Shown here one piece after another: positions 1 through 8,111 of a stretch of 64,000 bases of DNA (within the stretch, counting starts at the first letter, position 1; each line of letters opens with the position of its first letter). A program made the position numbers and the translations under genes. The notes beneath the pieces are model-generated. The model did not search any database. It worked only from the letters and a program-made list of their open reading frames with translations, and was not told the DNA's origin. Source of the DNA: an uncultured Pseudomonadales bacterium (GTDB taxonomy: Bacteria; Pseudomonadota; Gammaproteobacteria; Pseudomonadales; Azotimanducaceae); NCBI GenBank assembly GCA_958295875.1, contig OY282379.1, forward strand, positions 558,001 to 622,000, read 5' to 3'.

Positions 1-1
1 C

Positions 2-76
2 GTGCCATTGAAGCCGCGCCAAGGCCGACGCGACGCCATCGGCGCCATGCGCACCAAGGCCGCTGTGCGAGCCTAG
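2..76 (+). CDS. possible 3' end of an upstream gene (partial)
   Basis: The frame beginning at base 2 stays open for 24 codons and stops at TAG 74-76. The translated tail ends in the basic sequence MRTKAAVRA. It has no recognisable domain and may simply be chance in GC-rich DNA. Nothing else supportable lies between it and the first clear gene. Confidence 0.2.
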   Translation: MPLKPRQGRRDAIGAMRTKAAVRA

Positions 77-265
77 GCTACATTCGCCCGTGCGTATCAC
101 CATGCGTCTCCCCCTGCCTGCACACCGCCGCCTAACCAGTGCGCACCGCCGCATTGTAAGCCCATGAGCGCGCACCCGTTGCGGCGCACCCTCAAAGCCG
201 AGGCAACCGCCACCCGCAGCTTGTAGTAGGCTACGAAGCCTCTGTTGGCGACACTTGGGCGAGCC

Positions 266-1204
266 ATGCGGCGAAGCCACCCGTCGGCTCTGCATCACCG
301 CTTGGGCCCGGCCAGCGGCGCACTCGGCACCAAGCGCCGCGGCGTCGCGCTAGGCTGGCGGTTCCTAGGCTTCATCCTCGCAGCCTTGGCCACGGCCGTG
401 ACAGCTGGGTGCAGCGACGGAACGCCGGAGACGGTCGCCGAACCGGCTGATGACCCCACCAGCGCTTGGCAGGTTCCCCGCACCGCCCATGGCGACCCAG
501 ACCTGAACGGCATTTGGCAAGCCCTCGGCACCGCGCATTGGGAGCTGGAGGCACACTCGGCGCGGCAAGGGCCTTTTCCCATGTTCGGTGCCTTGGGAGC
601 AATTCCCGCCGGCCTCTCGGTAGTGGAAGGCGGCACGATTCCCTACCAAGACTGGGCGTTGCGCCAGCGCGACGAGAACCGCGCCAACTGGCTGCAGCGA
701 GACCCGGCGGTGAAGTGCTACATGCCCGGCATCCCACGCGCCGTTTACATGCCGTTCCCGTTCCAGTTCGTGCAAACGCCAGACGCCATCCTCGCCGCCT
801 ACGAGTTCGCCAGCACCAGCCGCATCATCCACTTGAACCGCCCCGGCGCCGAAGCGCCGCTGCCAGCTTGGATGGGGCACTCCCTCGGCCACTGGGACGG
901 GGATTCGCTGGTGGTGGAGGTGACGGACCAAGTGCCGGACACTTGGCTCGACGCCGCCGGCAACTTCCACAGCGAAGCGCTCAAGGTGACCGAACGCTAC
1001 ACCCGCGTCGGCGCGGACGTGATGCGCTACGAGGCGACGCTTGAAGACCCAGAGGTGTTCACCCGTCCTTGGCGCATCTCCATGCCGCTCTACCGCCGCT
1101 TGGAGGACAACGCGCAACTCTTGGAGTTCAAGTGCGTGGAGTTCGCCGAGGAGGCGACTTACGGGCACCTCTACGCCCCATCCAACGCAACGGAGGCAAA
1201 ATGA
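266..1204 (+). CDS. putative exported lipoprotein, DLxGxW-type protein of unknown function
   Basis: I do not recognise a biochemical function. The N-terminus has a hydrophobic stretch followed by TAGC, a plausible lipobox, so the mature protein is probably an outer-membrane or periplasmic lipoprotein. After it come HGDPDLNGIWQ and, near residues 195-275, a block with HWDGDSLVVEV, ERYTR and RYEATLEDP. The next gene carries the same blocks in the same order (VPDLQGTW, RWEGDALVVET, ERFTR, RYEYTVDDP), so the two are tandem paralogues. The stop codon overlaps the ATG of that gene (ATGA), implying translational coupling. The in-frame TTG at 245 is an alternative start. With either start the hydrophobic segment lies about 30 residues in, so the true start is uncertain. 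Confidence 0.7.
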   Translation: MRRSHPSALHHRLGPASGALGTKRRGVALGWRFLGFILAALATAVTAGCSDGTPETVAEPADDPTSAWQVPRTAHGDPDLNGIWQALGTAHWELEAHSARQGPFPMFGALGAIPAGLSVVEGGTIPYQDWALRQRDENRANWLQRDPAVKCYMPGIPRAVYMPFPFQFVQTPDAILAAYEFASTSRIIHLNRPGAEAPLPAWMGHSLGHWDGDSLVVEVTDQVPDTWLDAAGNFHSEALKVTERYTRVGADVMRYEATLEDPEVFTRPWRISMPLYRRLEDNAQLLEFKCVEFAEEATYGHLYAPSNATEAK

Positions 1205-2208
1205 ACGCAACGCGCAATTGGCTTAGCGCCTTGACCGTGGTGGCCGCCATCACCGCCGGCGCCACCGAACAAGAGATGCCGAAGACGGCTTGGGGCGTGC
1301 CAGACCTGCAAGGCACTTGGGATTTTCGCACCCTCACGCCGCTGGAAAGGCCAGCGGCGCTGCAGGACAAGGAGTACCTCACCGCGGAAGAGGCGGCCGA
1401 GTTCGAGCGCACGGTCGCCGAGCGCCGCGCCACGCAGGCAGAGGTCGACGGCCAAGCGGATGTGGATGTGGGCTACAACGCCGGCTTTCTCGATTTGGGC
1501 AGCGAACTCGGCGGCAACCTGCGCACATCCCAAGTGGTCGATCCGCCAGACGGGCGGCTGCCCGCGCCCACCGATGCGATGCTGCGCCGGTACGCCGAGT
1601 GGCGGGAGGCATGGAGCCGCGCGCCGCGCACCCCGGCAGACCGTCCTCCCGCAACGCGCTGCTTGGTCGGCTTCAATGCCGGCCCGCCGATGATGTCGAG
1701 CGCCTACAACAACATCATGCGTGTCTTCCAAGCGCCCGGCTACGTCGCCATCTTGAACGAGATGGTGAACGACCATCGCATCATTCCCTTGGATGGCAGG
1801 GAGCATGTGCCGAGCTCCGTGCGCCTTTGGAAGGGGGACTCGCGGGGCCGCTGGGAAGGCGACGCCCTCGTCGTGGAAACACGCAACTTCACGCCCCACA
1901 CCACCTTCCGCGGCTCCGGCCCGAACATGATTCTGACGGAGCGCTTCACCCGCATCGACGACGACACGCTGCGCTACGAATACACCGTGGACGACCCGGA
2001 CATGTTCACGGCGTCCTTCTCCGTTGAAACCGAGATGCGCGCCACGGATGACGACATCTACGAATACGCCTGCCACGAGGGCAACTACGCCATGCGGCTG
2101 ATGCTCTCCGGCGCCCGCCGCCAAGATGCCAACGGCGTGGACGACGACACTTGGCTGCCCAGTTGGTACAAGTGGATGCCGAAGAAGGAGGATCTGGGCG
2201 CCGAGTGA
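1201..2208 (+). CDS. exported DLxGxW-type protein of unknown function, paralogue of the preceding gene
   Basis: A 335-residue protein begins at the ATG overlapping the upstream stop. The frame is open further upstream, but only this ATG gives a clean signal peptide (MNATRNWLSALTVVAAITAGA). The mature part begins with WGVPDLQGTWDF, then an acidic linker with YLTAEEAAEFE, then a C-terminal block with RWEGDALVVETRNF, LTERFTRIDDDTLRYEYTVDDP and YEYACHEGNYAM. This resembles conserved proteins of unknown function that are common in environmental genomes beside quinoproteins and DUF6152 proteins. Both of those lie immediately downstream on the opposite strand. A periplasmic role is inferred from the signal peptide only. 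Confidence 0.75.
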   Translation: MNATRNWLSALTVVAAITAGATEQEMPKTAWGVPDLQGTWDFRTLTPLERPAALQDKEYLTAEEAAEFERTVAERRATQAEVDGQADVDVGYNAGFLDLGSELGGNLRTSQVVDPPDGRLPAPTDAMLRRYAEWREAWSRAPRTPADRPPATRCLVGFNAGPPMMSSAYNNIMRVFQAPGYVAILNEMVNDHRIIPLDGREHVPSSVRLWKGDSRGRWEGDALVVETRNFTPHTTFRGSGPNMILTERFTRIDDDTLRYEYTVDDPDMFTASFSVETEMRATDDDIYEYACHEGNYAMRLMLSGARRQDANGVDDDTWLPSWYKWMPKKEDLGAE

Positions 2209-2220
2209 GGGTCGGCGAGA

Positions 2221-2248
2221 CGGCTGCGGGCTAGGCGCACCGCAGCCG
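2221..2248. terminator. inverted repeat between convergent genes, possible terminator
   Basis: CGGCTGCGG (2221-2229) and CCGCAGCCG (2240-2248) form a perfect 9-bp stem with a 10-nt loop, just after the plus-strand stop and before the end of the minus-strand quinoprotein gene. No T-run follows on either side, so this would be a weak or bidirectional terminator. Confidence 0.4.
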
Positions 2249-2308
2249 CAATGGTGAACGACCTAGCCTAGTCCGGCATCGCCCAAGCTCGCTTAGCGGC
2301 CGCCGCGC

Positions 2309-3970
2309 TCAAGTTCCGGACATCGACGCGGCGCCACCTAAGCGAAAGGCCAACATTCGAGCTGCTGTCTGCTTGCCGTCGCCCTGCCCCGGCGACACCA
2401 ACACGGCGATGTGCTGTGCGCCCTCCACCTCGTAGGTGATCGGCGGCGCATGGATCGGTGCCCCGGCATCGAAACGCCAGCGCAGGGCACCATCCCAAGC
2501 GTCGTAGGCAGACAGGGCGCCGGCGGCATCCCCTTGGAAGACGAGGCCGCCAGCCGTGCCGAGCACACCGGCACCGTTGCCGTTTGCGTTCACGACCGAC
2601 CAGCGCGCCGTTCCCGACAGCGGGTTGAATGCTTTGAGCTGGGTTGCCGCTGACATGGCCAGCGGCAGGTACATCACGTTCGCCGCAGGGTCGAGGGCTG
2701 CGGCGGGCCAAATGGCGGCGGAATCGAGGTGGGCGCGAGCGGCGACCTTACCGAGCGGACCACCAACGTCCAGCGCCGCCGAACGCGCTAAGCGGGTCGC
2801 CAACGGCGGCCGGGCCTCGCCCGCGGCGGTGTACGGATGCGCTGCCAGCAACGCACCACTCTGCCGGTCTATCACTTGGGAACCGCCGCTCGGTGCGACA
2901 TGCAAGAGCGCCAAACGCTCCACGCCGTCGAGCTTCACCTCCGCCAAGATCAGCGCCCACGCGGCGCCGACACGCCCGCCCGCCCCGCTGACACGCCCGC
3001 CCGCGCTACCTACACGCACGCCCGCCCCGCTGATACGCCCGCCCGCCCTATCCCGGCGCCACGCAACCGCGCCGGTGGACGCATCCAACGCGACCACAGA
3101 CCATGCGCCGGCGCTGGCATCCTGTGCCCCGCCGCTTGCCGTCTGGGTCGGCGCAAACGCAGCGCCGCTGAGATACACCTGCTGCAAGGCCGCGTCATAG
3201 GCGATGGCATTGCCAACGCTAAGCGCCGCCGCCTGCCCCGCGTTCGGCCCTGCTAGGCCTTCGCCAGAGGCGCTGCTCGGCTCAAGCCGGAAACGCCATG
3301 CCAAGCCGCCGTCATTCACATCACGGGCGATCAGCCATCCCGCCGCTCCCGGCCTGCCGTACACGGCGAACACCTTGCCACCGCCCACCCGCGGCGCCGC
3401 CGCGAAGGGCTGCGGGCGGCCAGCTTCATCACGCACGGCCGGCACCCGCCAAGCCAACTCGCCATCGGCGGCCCGCACGGCGATCAAGCGCCCATCGCGA
3501 GCGCCGACAAGAATGCGCTCCCCGTAGATGGCGATGCCGTGGGGAGCGGCGCAGCAGCCCGCTGGCGTGTCATCCACACCCGCGTCCGGGATGTACCGCC
3601 ACCACCTTTGACCATCGCGGGAATCCAAGGCATGAATGGCGCCCATCGCATCAGCGAAGTAGATGCCGCCGTTGGCAACCAGCGGTGTGCTCGCCAGCGC
3701 TCTGTCCCCTTCGAGTTCCACGGCCCACGCGAGGCCAAGGTCGGCCACGCTGTCTTGGTTGATCTGCGCTAGCGCCGAGAACCGCTGTTCCGCCGGCGTG
3801 TGGCCATACACGAGCCAAGCGCCAGGCTCGCCATGTGCGGCCGCGGCGATGCGCTCATCGTCCACGGGCGGGGCGAAGATTGGCTGAAGGGTGCGCAGGA
3901 ACCACCCCGCGGCGCCCGCAAAAGCGAGCGCCGTCGCCATGAACAGCGCGGCAAAATCACGACGCGACAT
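2309..3970 (-). CDS. membrane-anchored PQQ-type quinoprotein dehydrogenase-like protein
   Basis: This 553-residue protein has an N-terminal anchor (residues 7-25, preceded by MSRRDF) and then a beta-propeller of the PQQ-dependent alcohol dehydrogenase type: WLVYGHTPAEQRFS, GIYFADAMGAIHALDSRDGQRWW, GERILVGARDGRLIAVRAADGELAW. A Cys-Cys pair at residues 139-140 sits where quinoprotein alcohol dehydrogenases carry their vicinal disulfide. It would oxidise a substrate in the periplasm and pass electrons to the respiratory chain, but the substrate is unknown. It is shorter than typical family members and has no cytochrome c domain. A glycine-rich seven-residue repeat interrupts it near residue 310. 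It follows the DUF6152 gene by 68 bp, probably in one transcript. A non-catalytic propeller protein is the alternative. Confidence 0.75.
   Translation of the reverse strand: MSRRDFAALFMATALAFAGAAGWFLRTLQPIFAPPVDDERIAAAAHGEPGAWLVYGHTPAEQRFSALAQINQDSVADLGLAWAVELEGDRALASTPLVANGGIYFADAMGAIHALDSRDGQRWWRYIPDAGVDDTPAGCCAAPHGIAIYGERILVGARDGRLIAVRAADGELAWRVPAVRDEAGRPQPFAAAPRVGGGKVFAVYGRPGAAGWLIARDVNDGGLAWRFRLEPSSASGEGLAGPNAGQAAALSVGNAIAYDAALQQVYLSGAAFAPTQTASGGAQDASAGAWSVVALDASTGAVAWRRDRAGGRISGAGVRVGSAGGRVSGAGGRVGAAWALILAEVKLDGVERLALLHVAPSGGSQVIDRQSGALLAAHPYTAAGEARPPLATRLARSAALDVGGPLGKVAARAHLDSAAIWPAAALDPAANVMYLPLAMSAATQLKAFNPLSGTARWSVVNANGNGAGVLGTAGGLVFQGDAAGALSAYDAWDGALRWRFDAGAPIHAPPITYEVEGAQHIAVLVSPGQGDGKQTAARMLAFRLGGAASMSGT
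2970..3053. repeat. four tandem 21-bp repeats inside the quinoprotein gene
   Basis: Units start at 2970, 2991, 3012 and 3033 and follow acacgcccgcccgccccgctg with a few substitutions. The unit length is a multiple of three, so the frame is kept. On the minus strand it encodes Gly/Ala/Arg/Val-rich heptads such as GAGGRVG and SAGGRVS. It looks like a polymerase-slippage expansion in a surface loop of the propeller. Confidence 0.85.
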
Positions 3971-4038
3971 GAACTATCGCCGCAAGTGGCGGCACACCGC
4001 TGGCAGGTGCCAAGCGCGACGTTCGCACCGCCGCGGCG

Positions 4039-4509
4039 TCACTCCTCCGGCAGGTTGGATTCGGCGTCTCGCCGCGGCTCCGTCGGGTCTGCGCCATCGC
4101 GCGGCGCACCCGTGCCAGACGAGCCCATGAAGAGCCGGCTGCCATCCGCAAACGTGATGTCCCGCCCGCTGGCGGCGCAGATGGGGTCACACACGCGATC
4201 TTTGCTTTGATAGCCGCGCACGACGACCTCCGTGCCGGGCTGAAGGATGTTGCGCGTCAGCCCGCGTCGCAGCAGGGTGTTGGGCGTGCCGGCTTCAAGC
4301 ATCCAATCTTGGCTCGCACCATCCTCCCCCTCCACGCGCACATGCACCCACGCATGGGGATTGATCCACTCCACCCGCGTGACCACCCCGCTCACCCGCA
4401 CCGGCAGGTCTGCATCGAACTCGGCGGAGAAGGCATGGTGGGCGTGGCCGGCCGCACCCGGCAGCAGCAGCGCGACAACAGCGGCGAGACAACGGGCAAG
4501 AGAGGCCAT
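4039..4509 (-). CDS. DUF6152 family exported protein
   Basis: A 156-residue protein starts at ATG 4509, with AAGGA seven bases upstream. A signal peptide (residues 1-22) ends at GHA. The mature protein begins HHAFSAEFDADLPV and continues VSGVVTRVEWINPHAWVHVRV, the signature region of DUF6152. It resembles a small OB-like beta domain with a HAHH motif that could bind metal, but no function is established. A Cys pair (CDPIC) lies near residue 118. It is the first gene of a probable two-gene operon with the quinoprotein. The pairing suggests an accessory periplasmic role for that enzyme, which is inference. Confidence 0.75.
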   Translation of the reverse strand: MASLARCLAAVVALLLPGAAGHAHHAFSAEFDADLPVRVSGVVTRVEWINPHAWVHVRVEGEDGASQDWMLEAGTPNTLLRRGLTRNILQPGTEVVVRGYQSKDRVCDPICAASGRDITFADGSRLFMGSSGTGAPRDGADPTEPRRDAESNLPEE

Positions 4510-4582
4510 GCGTTTCCTTAGCCGACATTCAAGGCTGGTATTGTAGGCAAGCGCAGCCGAAGTTGGGCATGGCGCCGCTCGG

Positions 4583-5287
4583 CTAGCCCGTCGCGGCGAG
4601 GCGCAGGAACTCGGCGGCCAAGCGCGGCCCGGCACCCGCATCCTCGTGCTTGAAGAAGGCGAAGCCCCGCTTGGCCCCGGTGGCGGCGGCGCGTTCCAGC
4701 CAAGCCTTGAGGCCATCGCTGTCGTAGCTGGGCTGCCGCAGGCGCAAGTAGAGCCAATCCGTGGTGGCGAGCTCCTCCGGCATCGGCAGTTTGGCGCCGT
4801 CGGCCACGGCGAGCGCGACGCCGTGCCGCTCCAAGATGGCGGCGACCTCCGCATCCAGCCACGATGCGTGGCGGAACTCCACCGCCGCTGGCAACTCCCG
4901 GGGCCAAGCCGCCAGAAAGGCGTCCAACCGTTCCGCGCCCTTCCTCAGATAAGGCGGCAACTGGAACAGCACGCAGCCGAGCTTATCTTCAAGGTTGGCA
5001 ATGGCGGACGCCAAGTAGCTGCACGCATCGCTGGCATCGACCAGTTTCGCTTGATGCGTGATGCGCCGCGGCGCCTTGATGACGAACCGGAAACCCGGCG
5101 GAGTAGCTTCCCGCCAGCCCGTCACCGCCTTGACGCTGGGCGTGCGGTAGAAGGTGTTGTTGATTTCCACGGCGGGCAGCCGCTCGGCGTAGTAGGTGAG
5201 CATGGCGCCGGCCGCGAGACCTTCCGGATAGAACGGCCCGCGCCACGCCGGGTAGCTGTAGCCACTCGCGCCGGCAAGCCATTGCAT
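4583..5287 (-). CDS. DUF72 family protein (YecE-like)
   Basis: This TIM-barrel-like DUF72 protein has 234 residues. Family features visible are the N-terminal GASGYSYPAWRGPFYP, VEINNTFYRTPS, FRFVIKAPRRITH, LFQLPPYLRK, VEFRHASW and, at the end, GFAFFKHEDAGAGPRLAAEF. The function of DUF72 proteins is not settled. ATG 5287 is chosen because family members begin directly with the G-x-S/T-G-Y/W-S-Y strand. A TTG four codons upstream is also open. It stands alone, 121 bp from the DUF6152 start and followed upstream by a small repeat array. Confidence 0.8.
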   Translation of the reverse strand: MQWLAGASGYSYPAWRGPFYPEGLAAGAMLTYYAERLPAVEINNTFYRTPSVKAVTGWREATPPGFRFVIKAPRRITHQAKLVDASDACSYLASAIANLEDKLGCVLFQLPPYLRKGAERLDAFLAAWPRELPAAVEFRHASWLDAEVAAILERHGVALAVADGAKLPMPEELATTDWLYLRLRQPSYDSDGLKAWLERAAATGAKRGFAFFKHEDAGAGPRLAAEFLRLAATG

Positions 5288-5289
5288 GT

Positions 5290-5393
5290 TCGTGCTCAAT
5301 GAACACTCACTGCGCTAGTGCTCAATCGGCGCTTGCTGCGCCGCTACTGACCCAACTGGGCTTGCCACGCTACTGTCTCCAATTGGGCTCGCG
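5290..5393. repeat. imperfect tandem array of about 26-bp units
   Basis: Three to four degenerate copies of a unit like gctactg-ccaa-tgggcttgc are seen. The clearest pair begins at 5343 (gctactgacccaactgggcttgc) and 5369 (gctactgtctccaattgggctcgc), with an older copy from 5314 (gctagtgctcaatcggcgcttgc). The array fills most of the gap between the DUF72 and DUF2628 genes. Confidence 0.5.
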
Positions 5394-5428
5394 GGGCCGA
5401 AGGCAGACCCACCTGCGCACCGCATCAG

Positions 5429-5923
5429 CTAGGCCGGCGACAGCATGGTCGCCATGGACAGCGCCATCAGGGCCACGCCCACCGCCCACGGCGCCACGCT
5501 GTGCGTGCCACCCCAAGCCCGCATCCGCTCCGCCTGGTCTCCCGGGCGGTTGCGCATGCCTTGGCGCACCACTTCCACCCGGCGTCGCGCCCAGCGGTAG
5601 TAGATGCCGTTGGCATGCACGGGCAGATAGCCGACGCGGAACGCGAGCATCAAAACGGTGAATGTCGGCCAAGCCAAGCCGTCCACGCCGAGGAGCCCCG
5701 GCACCGTGCTCAACAGGCCTGCCAAATACGGATAGAAGAAGGCGATGAACGCCCACTGATACTGCTTGCGGTAGAGCAGCCAGAAGAAGCCGAGGAAGAA
5801 CGCCGGCCAATGCCAAGAAAGCGGCGCGTAGCCACGCTCCATCGCCCGTTCCCGGTACGCCATGTAGTAGCTGGCGTTGGCCGGGCCAATGAGCGCGGCA
5901 TACAGGTCCCGGTCGTCACTCAT
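5429..5923 (-). CDS. DUF2628 domain inner-membrane protein
   Basis: A protein of 164 residues, with YYMAYRERAMERGYAPLSWHWPAFFLGFFWLLYRKQY followed by two hydrophobic segments and a final C-terminal membrane segment. The pattern W-P-A-F-F-x-G-x-F-W-x-L-Y-R-K is typical of DUF2628 proteins. Their function is unknown. It begins 24 bp downstream of the selenoprotein stop on the same strand, so it could be the distal gene of that transcript. Confidence 0.75.
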   Translation of the reverse strand: MSDDRDLYAALIGPANASYYMAYRERAMERGYAPLSWHWPAFFLGFFWLLYRKQYQWAFIAFFYPYLAGLLSTVPGLLGVDGLAWPTFTVLMLAFRVGYLPVHANGIYYRWARRRVEVVRQGMRNRPGDQAERMRAWGGTHSVAPWAVGVALMALSMATMLSPA

Positions 5924-5947
5924 GCTGGAGCGCCACCCCTCCCAAAG

Positions 5948-6496
5948 TCACCGCGCGGCCACGGCAGCCCGCTCGCCGACTAGGATGGCGATGCCTTGGC
6001 GATACGCCTCCTCGGCGCGGGCGCGCAACTCCGGCAGCGTGCGGCTGCCAATGGGATGGTCCACCATAGCGAACGGATACTCGGCCAAGCCGAGAGCGCG
6101 AGCGATGTTGCGGCCGGTCTGCTCGAATGGATGCGTGCAGATCACCAAAGCTGGTTTGCCGAGCTGCTCGAAGGAGATGCCGTCATGCACACTGCACGTT
6201 GAGCAACTCCCTCAATCGCCCACCGCGGTGATGAGGAAATCCGACGCTTCGCAGAGCGCCTGCAAATGCTCCGGCTTGCATGGATTGCCGGCGTTGCGCT
6301 TGTCGTGAAACAACGCTTCGCTGCAACCGTGGCGCGCCTCGAAGAGCGCGGCTGTCTCGCGCAGCAACACGTCCGCATTGTGCTTGCCGTTCGTCAACAG
6401 CCCCATCTTCAGCCCGTCCAGACGCACCAGCCGCGGCGCCATCCGGCGCTCCACAGCCTGGCTCTGCCCGCCCGGGTCCAACAAACGAATCGTCAT
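5948..6496 (-). CDS. UGSC-family selenoprotein (in-frame TGA read as selenocysteine)
   Basis: Two open frames on the minus strand (94 and 80 codons) are separated only by TGA at 6212-6214 and 7 further sense codons in the same frame. Reading the TGA as Sec gives one 182-residue protein with the motif D-Sec-G-S-C-S-T-C at residues 94-101, the signature of UGSC (seleno)proteins. These are thioredoxin-fold-like redox proteins of unknown substrate known from marine bacteria. Flanking blocks are GLKMGLLTNGKHNADVLL, FLITAVGD and, after the motif, HDGISFEQLGKPALVICTHPF. A hairpin suitable as bacterial SECIS starts 13 nt after the TGA. The gene lies 33 bp downstream of a 350-residue partner. An automatic annotation would split or truncate it. 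Confidence 0.88.
6184..6214 (-). promoter_or_regulatory. UGA codon with bacterial SECIS-like hairpin (UGSC gene)
   Basis: Read on the minus strand from the TGA (6214-6212), bases 14-28 downstream (6198-6184) fold as CGUGCA-GUG-UGCAUG: six pairs including one G-U, with a three-base loop GUG beginning 19 nt after the UGA. Bacterial SECIS hairpins typically place the apical loop 16-37 nt after the UGA, with a G among the first two loop bases. The hairpin is inside the coding sequence, as expected. Confidence 0.7.
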
Positions 6497-6529
6497 GTTT
6501 CCTCCCTAGTCTCTCTTGACTCTCTGTCC

Positions 6530-7582
6530 CTAACAGTCGATGCACACGCCGATGGGCTTGTGCTGCATCAGGGAACCGCGGGTGCGGCTCCACGATGGGA
6601 TGAACGCGGAGTGCCCGCCGGCATCGCCGCCGGCCACGGTGATGAGAATGTCCTCCGCGTTGAGGCCCCGATGCATGTCCGCACGGCCCTGGGCACGGTG
6701 CTCGCGCTCCTCGAACTTGCCCACCCCCTGCATTTCGGCCACCGAGCGGCGCGCCCGATGGAACAGGTACTCGGCAACCTCGGCGCGCCCCCAGCCGGTG
6801 CCGGCCACGATGTCCGCATGTTCCGGCGCCAGCACAACGACACTCTGCCCGACAGTGATGGCACCGAGATTCGCCATGGAATCCGCCACGCAATCCAAGA
6901 TGGATTCCGGCGTGTTGCCGCCATGGTTCTCCACGTTGTGGAAACCGGCGCCGGCGAACACCGTGACGCTGGAGATGTCCTCGCCGTAGCCCTGCGCGAC
7001 ATGGAGTGGCGGCCACGGGCAGCGCTCGGCGCGTTCCGCCATGCAGAACGAATACTTGCCGGGATGCCCCTGGGTGGATTGATCCGCGATGCCCGGCGTC
7101 ATCCGAAACACGTTCAGGATGACCAGCCGCATGGCGCGCCCGATGGTGGCGTTGGCGCGATTGCCGGGGCCGAACACGTTTGCCGCGGCGTTCATGCCGA
7201 GCTCCGCCACCAGCGGCCCGCTGACGATGAGCAGCGGCGCCGAACCGCCCGTGCTAGCAGTTGAGGCATGAAAGTTGTATCCGGGCTCGTTGGCCGCTTC
7301 GAGGGCAGCCACCACCACCGGGAAGTATTCCGGCAGGCAGCCGGCCATCACCGAGTTCACCGCCGCCGCCAATATGGAGCACTCGTGGCCAGTGGCGGGA
7401 TGCGTCGCGATGACCGTCTCAGCCGGGCGCCCTTCCATCGCCAGCATCGCCTCGACGCGGCGCTCCTCCGGCGGCACCACGGGCAAGCCGTCCGTCCAAC
7501 CCTTCTCGTAACAGAGCTCGATGGCGGCGATGGGGTCTGCCTCCGCCTCATGGCGGGCGGCAAGGTTGTCGATGCTGGACAC
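6530..7582 (-). CDS. conserved protein of unknown function upstream of the UGSC selenoprotein
   Basis: This 350-residue soluble protein starts at GTG 7582 behind GGAGA. I do not recognise a characterised family. Visible blocks are YEKGWTDGLPVVPPEERRVE, HPATGHECSILAAAVNSVMAG, NEPGYNFHASTASTGGSAPLL, GPGNRANATIGRAMRLVILN and a C-terminus ending in Cys-Ile-Asp-Cys. The glycine-rich N-terminal two thirds and several conserved-looking Cys and His residues suggest an enzyme or metal/thiol protein. The terminal C-x-x-C next to a redox selenoprotein encoded 33 bp downstream suggests a functional pair, for instance enzyme plus thiol carrier. That is inference. It has no signal peptide, so a cytoplasmic location is likely. 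Confidence 0.75.
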   Translation of the reverse strand: MSSIDNLAARHEAEADPIAAIELCYEKGWTDGLPVVPPEERRVEAMLAMEGRPAETVIATHPATGHECSILAAAVNSVMAGCLPEYFPVVVAALEAANEPGYNFHASTASTGGSAPLLIVSGPLVAELGMNAAANVFGPGNRANATIGRAMRLVILNVFRMTPGIADQSTQGHPGKYSFCMAERAERCPWPPLHVAQGYGEDISSVTVFAGAGFHNVENHGGNTPESILDCVADSMANLGAITVGQSVVVLAPEHADIVAGTGWGRAEVAEYLFHRARRSVAEMQGVGKFEEREHRAQGRADMHRGLNAEDILITVAGGDAGGHSAFIPSWSRTRGSLMQHKPIGVCIDC

Positions 7583-7766
7583 AGGCTCTCCAAGGGCGCG
7601 GCATCACTATCGTAATGCATCCCGGGGGCTCCGGCGACAGGCGAGCGGGCGACTACCGATGCCGACCAGCGAATACGACTACGGCACTACACGCGGCCTT
7701 GTGGGAATGCGCGAAGCGCACCCCCAAGTGGTTGTCGCAATCCACGAGCGCATCACGCCACCGCCA

Positions 7767-8111
7767 CTAACCGCGGCGTTCGTATGTGCTCCCCGATTCA
7801 AAGAGTCTCTGGGGCTTGACCTGGATCCTAGACTCCAATTTGTTGTAGCCGGACCTTTCAAGCACCTGCCGTGCCATAAGGCCGATCATCCGCTTGATCC
7901 TCTTCTCCCGTACCCCCTCCTGTTCATGCCGCTTAAGCAGATCCTCTTGTAGGGGCTCCACGGCTGGCCTTCCACGATCGGAGGCATCCTTCATCAAATC
8001 GATGGTCGATCCTTCGTTGATGAAATCCCACAACTTCCGGCCGAGATCGGTATCGAAAATGTCAGCGTAGAATGGCTTCGGATCGAAGTCGTACGCGGGA
8101 GATGCGCTCAT
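7767..8111 (-). CDS. conserved hypothetical protein
   Basis: A hydrophilic 114-residue protein with FDPKPFYADIFDTDLGRKLWDFINEG and a basic C-terminal half (KRHEQEGVREKRIKRMIGLMARQVLERSGY). It is predicted to be largely helical. No domain is recognised. Codon use is slightly less GC-rich than the neighbours. It is flanked by non-coding DNA on both sides and lies at the edge of an accessory stretch. A DNA- or nucleoid-associated role is only a guess from its charge. Confidence 0.55.
   Translation of the reverse strand: MSASPAYDFDPKPFYADIFDTDLGRKLWDFINEGSTIDLMKDASDRGRPAVEPLQEDLLKRHEQEGVREKRIKRMIGLMARQVLERSGYNKLESRIQVKPQRLFESGSTYERRG

Noticed and set aside
6212..6214. TGA as a genuine stop or sequencing error in the UGSC gene
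   Set aside because: The downstream frame continues with family sequence, the stop falls on the first residue of the UGSC motif, and a suitable hairpin follows.
6266..7264. 332-codon open frame on the plus strand
   Set aside because: Antisense to the gene preceding the UGSC selenoprotein; no recognisable domain.
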